In this document: piece by piece, positions 22,138-32,308 of the stretch | How positions within the stretch are numbered: position 1 is the first letter of the stretch | Layout of the letters: every line of letters starts with the position of its first letter | DNA from: Cryptomeria japonica | Lineage: Eukaryota; Streptophyta; Pinopsida; Cupressales; Cupressaceae | DNA: 64,000 bases | Direction of reading: 5' to 3' | Assembly (NCBI RefSeq): GCF_030272615.1 | Contig: NC_081410.1 | Coordinates: 227,636,915 to 227,700,914, forward strand | Notes under the pieces: generated by a model | Told to the model about the DNA's origin: nothing | Database searches by the model: none | The model's input: only the letters and a program-made list of their open reading frames with translations | Program-made: the position numbers and the translations under genes

Positions 22138-22401
22138 AAAGGGGGAGAAGTATATGGTTTTAAAATTTTGATAAATCAAGGGGAGAAGTATATCAGAGGG
22201 AGACGTATCTATTTATATATGCTATATGCTCTGATGATTATACTCTGAATGCAAAATTTCTATACACTCTGTTGATTAAGGGATAGTGTATATGCTTAGG
22301 GGGAGCAATTTTGTTAATGGCAAGTTTTTTTTTGTTGTAAAACACTTAGATGTCAAAATTTTATTTTCCTAAGTGTTGCCATCAATGCCAAAGGGGGAGA
22401 T
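22138..22401 (+). promoter_or_regulatory. Multiple polypurine tracts before the 3' LTR
   Basis: Tracts lie at 22138-22150, 22179-22189, 22298-22306 and the terminal 22390-22400 (AAAGGGGGAGA) immediately before TTGTTGG. The terminal one would prime plus-strand DNA; the extra copies are the Sirevirus-type signature also seen in copy 1. Confidence 0.85.
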
Positions 22402-23564
22402 TGTTGGCATTTTTGTGGTTTATGCTGTGATTGTCATTGATGGACACACACTTGTATTAAGATCCCCTTTATATGTATGAGCTCATGCTCAACCAGTATT
22501 TTGTCTCAACCAGTATGTTGTATACTAGTCTCTAGACTAGTGGTGATTTTGCAGAATGTGTTTCCCGGTCTGAAGCGGCATGTCAACCCCAAGCGGTTCA
22601 CAGATCACAAGCGGTACAAGGAAGCAAAGCGGCACAACACATTCTTACCAGTCTTCATTTTTGTCAAACCAACAACTGGTATTTTGTATGAACCGGTAAT
22701 ACTCTGTGATGAGTTACCAACCGACATTCTGTGATGAGTTACCAATCCACCGATTGTTTGATGGTGCCGACACATTGACGGTGATTCTTGTATCGTGTTA
22801 TTGAGTATATCTAGATTCATTGAACCTAGGAAATTATAATGTAATCCTATTGGACCAACATGAAATCATATTCCTTTAAAAGGACATCATGTCTAAGGTT
22901 TTTATGTTGTTGTAGTAGTTGCGAAAAGGGTGAATGTTGAGCTAGGGTTTAAGGTGGAAGTTGAGAGCGATCTTATCTAAGAAGATCAAGTTGTAACTAA
23001 GAGAGAGAAAGAGAAGACTGAAGTAATGCTGGAATGCATTAGCTGTGAGCTATACTGGATCTAACCAAGCAGTTTGTGCTATTAGATAGATCAAACACTT
23101 GTTGATTACTCACATCTTTGACAAGTTTGTAGCCCTTAACCGGGTAGGCCTCAAAGCCTTTGTAAAATCCTCTAACAAGGTGGTTCACACATGTGAATCT
23201 AAAATCTTCTAACAAGGTAGTCTTTAATCAGACTTATCTCCTAACAGAGATTGAGATTCCTAACAGGATCTGTTCTAGTGAAGAACATTGTAAGACCTTA
23301 ACCGGTCTGGTTTCTATTCTGCAGATAGTGACTTGTGAGTTCCATCTCACTGTGGTTTTTTTCCAGTTGGGTTTCCACATCAAACATCTTGTGTTATGGT
23401 TGTATTGCTTTTGTGGGTGAATGTTTTATTTGCATTTTGGTTTGCATATGTGGTAACCAGTTTGACTGTTAGACTGCTTTACCGGTTTATCTTTAGATTG
23501 TGTAAGTGTTTTGGTGCAGAGATTTTTGGCATACTAATTCACCCCCCCCTCTTAGTATTCATCA
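22402..23564 (+). repeat. 3' LTR of copy 2
   Basis: The 1163-bp LTR is collinear with the 5' LTR. It has a 17-bp extra segment near 22495-22512 (a local repeat around CAACCAGTAT) and one more C in the C-run. It ends TATTCATCA at 23564, followed by AAAAC. Confidence 0.92.
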
Positions 23565-23778
23565 AAAACTAATAGCAACTGAAAACCAACCCAACATGAA
23601 TACCAAGGAATCAAAATATCATGTGACCGAAAGATCAATGTCCAAATTACATTCAATCTATGTTCACTCAACATAAGGCACATGTGATCAACATGAATCT
23701 GGAAAGGCCCTTATTTTATCAATTGATATGCAACTAGACATTGACTATCCCTCCTATCATATGGCAATGTTTAGGCTA

Positions 23779-24658
23779 CTACTTGTCCTCTTGAAATAAT
23801 TCCTCACAAGCCCTAAGATGAGCTTCATATTTTTGATTGGCTAAAGTTTCATTTTGTCTATTCACAATCCTAACATTGAACTCCAATTGTGTCAACTCTT
23901 CAAACTCATTCAACAAACTCTCCTCAAGCTTGTTTGCATTGTTGAACACTTTTTCTATAACATCAAATAGGAGGAGTTTCTCAGCTTCATTTTTTCCATT
24001 CATGCTTGGTCTTATCCTCTCCATTGTCATTTACAAATGCAAGTGGTTGTACACCTTGCTATTTGTTAAACCTTCCTATTGCTTTTTCCAAATGCACATG
24101 ATAGTTATGGTGTTCCCCTAACAACACTTCCACCTCATTCAACACAATCTTAGTTTCATCAATCATGACTATCACTTATTCTTTTACCTCTGTCCCAATA
24201 TAATGTTGTTCAAGAAGTTGAAACACTTCTTGTTTCCTTTTGAACTTATTTTTAACACTCTTCAATCTAAACTCAACCCTCCTTTGTTTCTTCATAGCAC
24301 CCACAATGTCTTGATGTCTTTTCCATAATATTTTTAGGTGAGGTAATAATTACTGAAACATGGCTTTAATAAAATCTTGGGTCATTTTGAATCTGCAAGC
24401 TTTTAGCTTCTTGATGAGCTTTACATTCTCTTCTTGAGACTTGATAAGCTGCCTCTCTACCTCAACTCCCTTTTCCTTCTCTATGCCTATATATGTCCTT
24501 AGCTTTGTTACTTTATGTTTTGCAGCTAGGAGGAGGCCTATTTGTGAAGATGCATTCAACTTTTTTATCAATTCCTTGACCTTTTCCTCTAATTCATTGT
24601 TTCTTTTTGTCAAATTTTCAAACGTATCCCTAGAAAAGAAGGGAGTGTTGACATTCAA
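23779..24658 (-). pseudogene. Coiled-coil protein remnant of unknown origin
   Basis: The minus strand from 24658 down to 23779 holds two open blocks (24658-24350 and 24030-23779) joined by a coding-like stretch with few stops. The protein is strongly heptad-patterned and charged (ELEEKVKELIKKL, EKLLLFDVIEKVFNN). It does not match the gag coiled coils elsewhere in the window closely enough to name it. It may be part of a retroelement gag or extra ORF, or a decayed host gene. Confidence 0.4.
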
Positions 24659-24659
24659 A

Positions 24660-24793
24660 TTAGTTGTAAGGAAGCTTAAAAGAGGATCCGGTAATTACAA
24701 AGGAAAATTACTTCTCAAATGTTTTAACTGTGGTAAAATAGGACACTTTGCTTCAAATTGTCCCCATGGTGAGAATTTTGGAGAGGAGAAACA
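24660..24793 (+). pseudogene. Copia gag zinc-knuckle fragment in inverted orientation
   Basis: The plus strand encodes KLKRGSGNYKGK and an intact CCHC knuckle CFNCGKIGHFASNC, closely matching the minus-strand gag of the Copia at 24899-33914, whose knuckle has lost its last Cys. The fragment is about 134 bp. It joins directly to LTR minisatellite sequence of the opposite orientation at about 24794. Confidence 0.75.
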
Positions 24794-24898
24794 ACGCACC
24801 AACCCCTATTCTATTATAAGCACCAACTCAAGGAGCACCAACCCCTGTTATATTTTGAGCACAAACTCAAGGAGAACCAACCCCTGCACCGAGCACCC
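24794..24898 (-). repeat. Detached piece of Copia LTR minisatellite
   Basis: GCACCAACCCCTATTCTATT and related 40-bp units match those inside the Copia LTR at 25122-25290. The piece ends GAGCACCC at the LTR start, so the element's left flank is itself LTR-derived and shows no target duplication. Confidence 0.7.
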
Positions 24899-26488
24899 AG
24901 TAGAACACAAGATATCACTGAGAGGGGGGGTGAATAAGTGATTATAAATAATTTTAAACAATGTGTGCAACCGGTAGGATAATGAAAGCATTAGTAAGCA
25001 ACCACACACAAGAGCACATACAAGGAAAACCCAATGTGGGAAAAACCTCGGTGAGAAATGTTGCTAGAGATCTACTACTCCAATCCAGCCTCATAATAAA
25101 ATAACAACTTTACAATCTTTAGGGCACCAACCCAAGGAGAACCAACCCCTAGCAATTTATGGGCACCTACCCAAAGGAGCACCAACCCCTATTCTATTCT
25201 GAGCACCAACTCAAGGAGAACCAACCCCTAGAAATTTATGGGCACCTCCCCAATGGAGCACCAACCCCTGCACCGAGCACCCACTCAATGAAATACAATG
25301 AGATATAAAACAATACAATGATAAACTCTTGTTACAAATGACTTTTGTAACCCTTGCAAACAATTCTCTCTGACAGTTAAACTCTTTTTTGTCACACTAC
25401 TTCTCTTCTATACCGATCCTCTATTCTTACTATCTGAATTCTCTACAACTCAATTTCTTCCTTGCCGAATCTTCTCTGAAACTCACTTTGTTCTCCTTCA
25501 CTCTCTACTACTATATTACTGGTTCAGACACTGGCGGTTAGATGAACTGTTACACTATGTAACTGTCTACCGGTTACCTTAAACCTTGCCAGTTAAACCT
25601 TCCTTACCGGTTCTTCAACTAACACTCAGACACTTCAAGATTTTGCTATCAACACTTAGACTGATGAACCTCACAGAATTAGACTTTCTCATCACTCATA
25701 CGACATACTATCTCATTTTTTAAGTCTTTGATCTACATATTCATATACATGCTTTCCTGCCAAAACAAAACTCAAACTTCACGCACTTAGGGTTTTCTTC
25801 ATCAACCACAATTCATATCAAATCAGATTTTCTTGAATCGACAACCTGCAATAGGTCAGCAAAAAGCTCTGTCCTATTTTTATTCTTCCTATAAACATTT
25901 ACTATATTTAGCAAACTGGACTCTGTTCATCAGTCTTAATTTTGTCGATCATAATAAATGATCTGGCTATTTCTTTCTCCAGATCAACAAGATGATTAGA
26001 TATCCTGCTTCGATCATAATGTCAAAGAATAAAATATTTGCCCTTTGATCTACTTTGAGCCGCATTCCTCTACAACCGATCCATGATTTTTGTAGTCGAC
26101 ATTTAATACTGACCTGGTCGACAACTACCTCGTCGACGTACCATTCACCTACCACTGTATGTTTTCCACTTGGAGTCCACTTGACATGTCTGTATCGATC
26201 CAGCTCACTTGATTGTGTTAGTTCAAAATTAGTCACTGACTGAACATGATATCGGTATACACTAACTGGTTAACCTTCATATCATGCACTTCTTTGTTTA
26301 GTCGGTTATAACATGCTATCTCGGACCACACTTACCGGGTTTGCTTGTTTACTGATTGACAGACTTACCGATTGATATCCCATACCGGTTGACATCAACA
26401 TTCCAACAATCTCCAATGCCGGTAATAACATCTTGCATATCGGTTGACATACTTACCGGTTGACATCGATGACAAAACAATTCCAACA
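24899..26488 (-). repeat. 3' LTR of the complete Copia
   Basis: 1590 bp ending TTCCAACA, followed by ATCTCCCCCTTTCAC, the tract complement. The first two bases are AG and not TG, a probable mutation. It carries the C-run hairpin with perfect 6-bp arms (24914-24942), a 40-bp minisatellite and, near 26320-26470, repeats of TACCGGTTGACAT. Confidence 0.85.
25122..25290. repeat. LTR minisatellite, about 40-bp unit (left LTR)
   Basis: Units start at 25122, 25161, 25201 and 25240 with the shared core ACCAACCCCT. The array of the right LTR (32548-32705) has the same unit but a different order of variants. Confidence 0.85.
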
Positions 26489-26503
26489 ATCTCCCCCTTT
26501 CAC
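26489..26503 (-). promoter_or_regulatory. Terminal polypurine tract of the complete Copia
   Basis: The minus strand reads GTGAAAGGGGGAGAT directly before the 3' LTR start. It is the plus-strand primer. Further tracts lie near 26602 and 26770. Confidence 0.8.
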
Positions 26504-26869
26504 ATTGATGTCAACACAAATATTATTCACTATTCACAATCCAGGCCCTTTCTCCACAATCCTAGATCACAACATGCACTATCTCTAACTGTGTACTTTC
26601 TCCCCCTTTGACAATAATGACAAAGGGCTTAGACACCAATTACCAATAGGCCAGACCACTCTACACTTTCTCCTGGTAGGCCAATTGCAACATTTGTAGA
26701 TAGACAAGTTGAATAGACAACTTCCCAAAGCTTCAAACCAGCTAGTACTACCACACAAACATCTGATCTCCCCCTATATGCAACATATGGTCCAAGAGTA
26801 AAAAATGTATGGTTGTGAACCCCCCCTGAACCATAGATCTCCATACACATTTAAGTGCGTAAAGCGGGT

Positions 26870-29800
26870 GAGAAAAGTCCTAACTTGTGTCTTGTAAAGA
26901 TATCAGCAACTTGTTCACTTGTAGGAACATATGGTACCATCACTTCTTGCTCTGCAACCTTGTCTCTGAAAAAGTGGTATTTGATAGCAATGTGCTTTGT
27001 TGTTGAGTGCATAACTGGATTCTTTGAAATGTTGATTGCACTTGAGTTATCACATCAAATTGAAATAGGGTCAAATATTTCTATCTGAATGTCCTTGAGG
27101 GTCTGCTTCATCCCTAACACCTGAGAACAACATGTAGCAGCAACAATATATTTTGCCTTAGCATTAGAAGGAGACTGAATCTTGCTTCTTGTTGTTCCAT
27201 GAAACTAATTGGTCACCTAAAAAGAATGCGCCACCGCTTGTGCTTTTCTGGTCATCAATGCATCCTACCCAATCAACATCAGTGTAGGCCTGTAAAGTGA
27301 AGTCTCCTTGCTTTGGATACCATAAGCCATAATTAAGTTTTCCTTGTAGGTACTTGAGAATTCTTCTAACTGCATTCTCATGTGACTGTTTAGGTGCAAC
27401 TTGAAATCTTGCCACCATACATACTGTCTGCACTATATCCGGTCTTGAGGTAGTAAGCTATAACAGACTACCAATCATGGATCTATATCGGCTCTGAACC
27501 ACTTCTAGTGACTCATCAATGCTCAACTTGCATCCGATCACCATGGGGGTACCTACCAGTTTGTTGTCTTCCATCTGAAACTTCTTCAACATATCTCTAG
27601 CATACTTGGTTTGAGAGATAAATATTCCTTTATCTTGCTGTGAAATTTGCAAACCAAGAAAATATGACAATTCTCCAAGCATTGACATCTCAAACTCTGA
27701 TTGCATCTGATCAGCAAACTCTTTACACAAGATATCCTCGTTGCCTCCAAATATTATATCATCCACATATACAAGAACAATAATCAAGTGATTTCCATCT
27801 GCTTTGATGTACAGATTACTATTTTCACTTCCCTTTTTGAAACCTTGCTCCTTAAGATACTTATCCAACCTTGAATACCATGCTCTTGGAGCCTGCTTTA
27901 AACTATAAAATGCTTTTTTCAATTGGCATACAAAAGTTTCATCATCATGCAGCAGAAAACCTTATGGTTGTTCTATGTAGACTTCTTCTTCCAAATTACC
28001 ATTCAAGAAAGTAGATTTAACATCTATCTGATATACCTTGTATCCTTTGAAGGTAGAGAATGCTAAGAACATTCTAATAACCTCAATTCTTGCAACCAGT
28101 GCAAATGTTTCTTCAAAATCAATTCCTTCTAGTTGAGAAAAACCTTTGCACACTAACCTTGCTTTATGCATGACAATCTTACCTTCTTCATTCTTCTCAT
28201 TCCAATAGACCCATTTAGTACCAATGACATTTTTATCTGCTGGTCTAGGAACTAATTCCCAAGTCTTGTTGTTTTCAATTTGCTACATCTCTTCTTCCAT
28301 AGCATCCATCCATTTGTCACTTTTGGTAGCCTCATTGAATGTCTTGGGTTCCATTTCAATCATGAGGCAAAAATTCACTTGTTCATTGTTCTGGGAAAGT
28401 CTTCTTCTTGTCTATACACTGTCACTTTTATTTCCTATAATCTACTCTTCCGAGTGATTTTTTTACATATATATGTTAGGGGTCTTGTTGGGTGCTTCTC
28501 CCGGCTCACTTTCTGACTGAACTTCATCTTCATCACATGAATCATCATACTGATTTACTTGTGCTTGTTTGCCTTTATGCAAATCTTCATCAACTTTTAC
28601 ATGCACACTTTCAATGACTCTTCTTAGTCTTTTATTGTAGAATTTGTAGGCTTTGTTGTGAGTAGAGTAACCCAAGAAAATACTTTCATCACTCCTAGAA
28701 TCAAAACCACCTAAACTATCTTCATCTCCCTTGATGAATCATTTACTTCCAAAAACTTTGAAATATTTAACTGATGGCTTCCAGTCATACCACAGTTCAT
28801 AAGGTGTCATTCTGCTATTTGTTCTCAGTTGGACCCGGTTTAGTGTATATACAACAGTATTAACTGCTTCCTTCTAGTACATATCCGGTATGTTATCTTC
28901 ATTCAACATAGTTCTCACCATCTCTTTGACAGTCCCGTTTTTCCTTTCTACAACACCATTTTGTTGTGGTGTTCTTGGGGCTGAATACTATCTTTTGATT
29001 CCATGTTTCTCACAGTAGTCTACAAACTCATTTGATGTGAACTCGCCACCTCAATCTGATTTCAAACTCTTTAGCTTGCATCCACTTTCCCTCTCAACCA
29101 TCTTCTGAAAGATTTTGAACCTCTCATATGCTTGTGATTTGTCATGTAGAAAAGTGAGCTATGTCATTATTGAGAAATCATCAATGAACAATATGAAGTA
29201 TCTCTCACCAGCTAAAGCTCTTGTTCTTGTTGGACCACACAGATCTATATGCACAAGTTCTAAGGGCCTTGAGGTATTTTGTTCTTTTGTCTTGAAGGTT
29301 ACCACTTAGACATTCATCACAAAAGGTTCTTGTCAGTTTGATGATCGGTGGTATATGTCTCACATAGCCTTTCTTGCTCACCTTTATTACTTTAGCATGT
29401 TTCGCTAAAGCCACATCAAGTGGCATGAGGATAGGGTTCGCCCTATTTGAAGTTGGCGTCTGAGAGAGGGCCCAACCCTAGAGGTGGCGTGTGAAGGAAA
29501 AGGGCCCAGCCCTAAGAGTGGAGTGCGAGGGAAAAAGGGACCAACCCTAAAGAGCGGATTCCAATGTTGCCTTAGGCAATTGGAATCCACTCTTCTCCCT
29601 AATTAAAACTAACTGATTCAAATCATTTTAATCTTATATGGCCTAATCTTCTATGCCACACCCATCTCTCATCTACTTGTCCCATCATGCATTGGGAATC
29701 AAAGCATTACTTCAGATTGTACACATTTTCATATGTCCTTTTAACTTCTACAACAATCTGTCTGGTACTTTCCTTCCTTATCTGACAACTAGTAGAGCTA

Positions 29801-30028
29801 AATGTGAATTTGTATCCTTTATCACACATCTGACTCACACTTAGAAAATTATGCTTTAGTCCATCATGTGCTTTAATTTGCCATCTATGTTCATATTACC
29901 TTTGCCTTTTATCTTGATGGAAGAATTATCTCTAAACCTCACTGAACCTCAATTCCAATCATCAAACTTGATGAACTTCTTTTTGTCTACTGTCATGTGA
30001 TTGGAACATCCACTGTCAACTACCCATA
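26870..30028 (-). pseudogene. Copia pol: protease, integrase, reverse transcriptase, RNase H
   Basis: Minus-strand order: protease active site WVVDSGCSNHMT (about 30028-29992); pre-integrase WHRRLGHI (about 29660); integrase core with HIDLCGP, a KSD block and PQQNGVVERKN, so the D-D-E residues are visible (about 29290-28900); reverse transcriptase with QIDVKSTFLNG and YVDDIIFGG (28171-27440); RNase H with DVDWVGCIDDQKSTSGG (27433-27164 and on to about 26870). These cut the polyprotein, copy the RNA and insert the cDNA. Stops occur in every domain, and a GC-rich block is inserted at 29427-29600, so it is inactive. Confidence 0.88.
29427..29600. repeat. GC-rich insertion with tandem units and a long hairpin, inside integrase
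   Basis: The pre-integrase coding sequence is interrupted by about 170 bp. It contains three 34-35-bp units starting at 29467, 29501 and 29536 (AGGGCCCAACCCTA type), then a hairpin of 14-bp arms with one mismatch (29552-29565 and 29579-29592) and an inner GCC/GGC pair. Base composition differs sharply from the AT-rich element around it. Origin unknown; boundaries approximate. Confidence 0.6.
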
Positions 30029-30370
30029 AATTTCTTCTTTCTGCATGCAGGGCAATCTGGACAATTAGACTTGATTTAGCCTTATTCTTATCCTTTTCAA
30101 CCCAAACTGGGTAGGCTTCCTTCTTCTTGTCTACTACAATTTTCTCCTCTGGTTTTGCTTCTGGTCTCTGATTCAGTACTGATTTCTTTTGCTTAGATGT
30201 CCTGAGTTTGCAATGCTTTGCAATGTGGCCAACATTTTGACAATGATAGCATTCACATTGACATTGAAAGATGAACTTGAAAAACTATTGTAGGGTACCG
30301 ACTGACTTCTCCTACAATCATAACTCTTATGACCAAACTCATTACAATGATAATAAATAACATTTGTCTC

Positions 30371-32235
30371 CTAGAGTGTAGAAAATGAATTTCTACTTTC
30401 AAAACTAGTACGGGGCTTATACATCAAACTACAATCAACAATTCTGTGACCAAACTTATTACACCGATAACAGTAACCACGGAATTTGGGTACATACCAA
30501 TCTTGTCTCTCAAGACTAACAAACCTTTGTCTCACCGGGTGTCTTCTTCTCATGTCATAGACTCTAGTGAACCCTTCATTATCAACCTTGGGCTTTCCTT
30601 TAGGATCTACATTCCAGTACAGAGAGTGAGCCTTCCGGTTCAAGGTTTAAGCATTCCAGTTCATAGGCTGATTTCTTGTAGCTTCAGCATATGTCTCTTT
30701 CTTGGTAGCTATTTTTCTTTACTTTCGCTTGAGGAGATAAACTGTATCTCCTTGCTTGATGTGTCTTTTTTGTTGGAACTTTGTCCTTCTTCAAAACCTA
30801 TACCTCTGGTATCTTTTGAGTGCTTCTGATTACTCAACATCTTGTCCAAGGCTTTAATGTTGCTCTCATATTTTCTTCTCATCTTCAATTCATTCTTTCT
30901 CTTTTCAAGATCCTTTCTGAGCCTTACGATTTCTTCTTCCAAATTCTGATGCTCCTTCTCCTTCTTTATCAAATCGAAGGATGTGACTTCACCTATCCTC
31001 TTAGCTTCTTCCAACTAGAGTTTTAGATCATAAATAGTTTTCTTAGTCTCCTCAAGTGATTGCTTCAAATGATCTTGTTCTTCTGCAGCAACACACTTAA
31101 CCTTTTTTATTTCCCTTCTTATTTTACTCAACTCCTCAAGAGAACTTATGAGCTCACCTTCCAAGTCCACTTTAGCTTCAATATCTTCATCTTCATTAGC
31201 TTCATCAATTGGTTCATCTAGTGCCATAAAGAGATTGGTTTCTCTTTCATCCTCACAACAATCATTTTCTGAGGCACTTTCTTCATCCGTGGCATCATCT
31301 TCAAAAGTATACAGGATTTTTTTCTTCTAGTAGCTTCTTCTATCTTGTTGGTGGGCTTTCTTCTTTTTATCCTTACCCAAAGGTCTGCTAGTACTTTCTT
31401 GCTCCTCTCCATCATTCTCACCATAGGGAAATTTTGAAGCAAAGTGTTCTATTTTACCACAGTTAAAACATTTGAGAGGTAATTTTCCTTTGTACTTACT
31501 AGATCCTCTTTTAAGCTTCCTTACAAAGTTTGCTACCGCTATGTCTGAGTCTTTACTAGATTCTCCACGAGTAATTTCTTCCTTACCATTTTTGATGGAG
31601 TTGAAAGCAACCTCCTTCTTTGAAGTTCCTTCACCAATTGTTCTCATCTCATAAGTGGTTAGGGATCCAAATAAATCATCCTTTGAAAAGGTTTTCAGAT
31701 CCTTGGCTTCTTCTATTGCAGAGACCTTTGTATCGTACTTAGATGTGAGAGATCTAAGCACATTTTTGACAATGACTTCATCAACTATATCCTCTCCAAG
31801 TCCTCTAATAGTGTTCATCATTTCATCAATTCTTTGAAGATTATCAACAATCTTCTCTTCATATTTCATCTTCAAGCCTTCAAGATGACCTCTTAGTGTT
31901 TGTAGTTTAGCCTCCTTGACCTTGACATCTCCTTCAAACAATCTTTTCAACTTCTCCCAAGTTTCCTTAGCGGATGAGTAGTGCATATCCTTAACAAACT
32001 CATTATCAGACGAACCACTGAGAATAGCATGCTTGGCCTTGGCATCATTTTCATACTCCTTCTTAGCATCCAAATCTGTAGGAGGAGCATTAGGGATGCT
32101 ATATCCATTCTTCACAAACAACCAAACATCAAAACCTAGGGAGGACATATAGGTTTCCATTCTTCTACTCCAAAAGACATAGTTGGTACCATCAAATATT
32201 GGAGCTTTGGAGGAGGAGGATTCATTCCTTGCCAT
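30371..32235 (-). pseudogene. Copia gag with UBN2 capsid-like domain, coiled coil and zinc knuckles
   Basis: The start is the minus-strand ATG at 32235 (MARNESSSSKAPIFDGTNY), about 60 bp inside the primer site. Residues 1-250 form the UBN2-type gag domain (WSRRMETYMSSLG and similar). A first knuckle, CFNCGKIEHFASKF, has lost its last Cys. A coiled coil follows (about 31227-30720), then CYRCNKFGHRIVDC and YYHCNEFGHKSYDC (about 30480-30290). Gag builds the particle. It is broken by stops around 31325, 31015 and 30700. Its C-terminal half corresponds to ORF1 of the non-autonomous elements. Confidence 0.85.
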
Positions 32236-32293
32236 TGTGTTCTTAAACTAGAATCTACCCAAGCTAGAGAAAGCTTTGACAAATAGGGAACTT

Positions 32294-32306
32294 GGCTCTA
32301 ATACCA
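32294..32306 (-). other. Primer binding site of the complete Copia
   Basis: The minus strand reads TGGTATTAGAGCC, the initiator-Met primer site with one C-to-T change, adjacent to the LTR end at 32309. Confidence 0.85.
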
Positions 32307-32308
32307 AT

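Larger units (their letters stand above)
15838..23564 (+). mobile_element. Complete non-autonomous Sirevirus-like LTR element, copy 2
   Basis: Two similar LTRs (15838-16982 and 22402-23564) flank an initiator-Met primer site, ORF1 with zinc knuckles, a long ORF2, and four AGGGGGAG-type tracts. The flanks are GAAAC (15833-15837) and AAAAC (23565-23569), a 5-bp duplication with one difference. By hand I count about 36 substitutions between the LTRs (roughly 3%), nearly all transitions. The internal 5.4 kb contains no protease, integrase, reverse transcriptase or RNase H, so movement would need enzymes from a relative such as the Copia at 24899-33914, which has the same primer-site class and purine tract. 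Confidence 0.9.
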
